Position numbers and translations under genes: made by a program. From Deltaproteobacteria bacterium (GTDB lineage Bacteria; Desulfobacterota; Desulfarculia; Adiutricales; Adiutricaceae), in NCBI GenBank assembly GCA_031267005.1, contig JAIRZX010000402.1:1-6079 (forward strand): 6,079 bases of DNA, in the 5' to 3' direction. Below are positions 5,493 through 6,079 of the stretch, piece by piece. The notes under the pieces were generated by a model. The model saw only the letters and a list, made by a program, of their open reading frames with translations. It did not search any database and was not told the origin of the DNA. The number at the start of each line of letters is the position of its first letter. The stretch's first letter is position 1.

Positions 5493-5519
5493 CCTGGAAG
5501 GCAGATCCGGTCTTCCAGG
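5493..5519. repeat. 8-bp hairpin CCTGGAAG/CTTCCAGG
   Basis: CCTGGAAG (5493-5500) and CTTCCAGG (5512-5519) form a perfect stem with an 11-base loop. No T tract follows. Confidence 0.45.
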
Positions 5520-5759
5520 ATGTATCCCAGAGACCCCAGAGCGTAGGCACTGAAAAACCGTTCGTCCCTGACATGACGGCTCCTTGGAACGGACAAAGCC
5601 AAAGAATGATTCTACTGCGAAAACCCTCTCTTCTCCTGTAATCCGCCCACATTGGGAACCCAGAGAGAGCCCGCAAGGTATCCGATTGCAGAGAAGAAGA
5701 CCTCCTCCCCCGCTGGTCTCGGCTACCACCCTCATACCCCATGACCGCCTCCAGCCTGG

Positions 5760-5788
5760 CACTGGACCGCCACTCCTTTGAACCAGTG
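5760..5788. repeat. 6-bp inverted repeat CACTGG/CCAGTG
   Basis: CACTGG (5760-5765) and CCAGTG (5783-5788) are perfect reverse complements with a 17-base loop. The next hairpin begins 9 bases later. Confidence 0.35.
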
Positions 5789-5796
5789 AACGGATA

Positions 5797-5833
5797 AGCT
5801 CGATTCGACCCCTCCGCTAGGGGGGGGGGAGCT
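5797..5833. repeat. Hairpin with G10 tract
   Basis: AGCTC (5797-5801) pairs with GAGCT (5829-5833), and CCCC (5809-5812) can pair with part of the ten-G run at 5820-5829 across a loop containing CTCCGCTA. The G run allows several registers. Confidence 0.35.
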
Positions 5834-5934
5834 ATGGGCACCCCTTACCTCATGGCGCATCCGACTTAAAAGGAGGCGGCCGGTTATTCTCACTGGAATC
5901 AAGCCCGCTTCATAATGCCTGGAAAGCAACCTGG

Positions 5935-5959
5935 CGTGAAGTATCATTCACGGGTTTTT
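5935..5959 (+). terminator. Candidate intrinsic terminator
   Basis: CGTGAA (5935-5940) pairs perfectly with TTCACG (5947-5952) around a 6-base loop; after GG comes a run of five T (5955-5959). The stem is short and only half GC, so the terminator would be weak. It is the best plus-strand terminator-like signal in the window and would end a transcript crossing the region downstream of the two elements. Confidence 0.33.
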
Positions 5960-6079
5960 GCACAGGCATCACTGTATCCCTCCAGCCGTCACGCATCCTG
6001 GCCTTAGCCCGGCTTCCCACGGGGACGGAAAAGGCGGAATGGGGCGACGCGCCTCTACCCCGCGCTTTGAGCGAGGGGC

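Larger units (their letters stand above)
4965..6079. other. Moderate-GC region without a convincing gene, rich in inverted repeats
   Basis: GC content is clearly below that of the operon, and no frame shows the GC-ended codon use of the HyuA-like gene. The longest open frames (plus 4855-5316, starting inside element B; minus 5473-5841) read as composition-driven strings that I cannot link to any family. No rRNA, tRNA, RNase P RNA, tmRNA or group II intron domain V signature was found. Many inverted repeats are present: CTGAATT (4991-4997)/AATTCAG (5015-5021), and the overlapping alternative AATTCAGCGA (5015-5024)/TCGCTGAATT (5093-5102); further hairpins are listed separately. The region could be a degraded mobile element, a long structured non-coding RNA, or ordinary decayed DNA. 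Confidence 0.5.

Noticed and set aside
5473..5841. Minus-strand open frame of 122 codons as a transposase remnant
   Set aside because: No DDE, HUH or serine/tyrosine recombinase motif is visible, and the frame crosses a poly-C stretch. I cannot support any function.
5868..5876. Strong Shine-Dalgarno-like sequence AAAAGGAGG
   Set aside because: No ATG, GTG or TTG follows at a usable distance on the plus strand.
4965..6079. rRNA, RNase P RNA, tmRNA or group II intron
   Set aside because: I looked for conserved signatures, such as the RNase P GAGGAAAGTCC box and an intron domain V hairpin, on both strands and found none.

Overview
The window comes from a high-GC bacterium. The first 4.3 kb is very GC-rich, and its clear genes use mostly G or C at third codon positions. 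Spacing, overlap and ribosome-binding signals are bacterial. The sequence does not fix the phylum; a Desulfobacterota-like origin would be a guess. No rRNA, tRNA, CRISPR array or intact transposase gene was recognised.

Layout: (1) 1-594 is GC-rich leader or intergenic DNA with a small AT-richer patch near 229-345. (2) 595-1680 encodes an unrecognised 361-residue protein with low-complexity linkers. (3) 1667-3730 encodes a full-length hydantoinase/oxoprolinase (HyuA-like) ASKHA-fold protein. It starts inside the end of the upstream gene (14-base overlap), so the two are very probably one translationally coupled operon. No HyuB partner is present. (4) 3731-4380 is very GC-rich non-coding DNA with G and C homopolymer tracts and several strong hairpins. 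(5) At about 4380 the composition drops sharply. In 4460-4958 lie two diverged copies (A and B) of a roughly 200-bp element with near-identical terminal inverted repeats. Copy B has a perfect 6-bp target duplication. (6) 4965-6079 is moderate-GC DNA without a convincing gene. It holds many inverted repeats and one terminator-like hairpin.

The most interesting signal is the A/B pair. They look like non-autonomous MITE-type insertions, but the interior is not random. Three internal hairpins sit at matching places in both copies, and where the copies differ the stems are kept by compensatory changes or by G-U pairs that work only if the plus strand is the RNA. The elements may therefore carry a folded RNA (terminal stem plus three hairpins, roughly cloverleaf). 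Each copy has a weak sigma70-like promoter 50-60 bases upstream in the same orientation. This is read by eye from only two copies; a genome-wide search for more copies would decide it.
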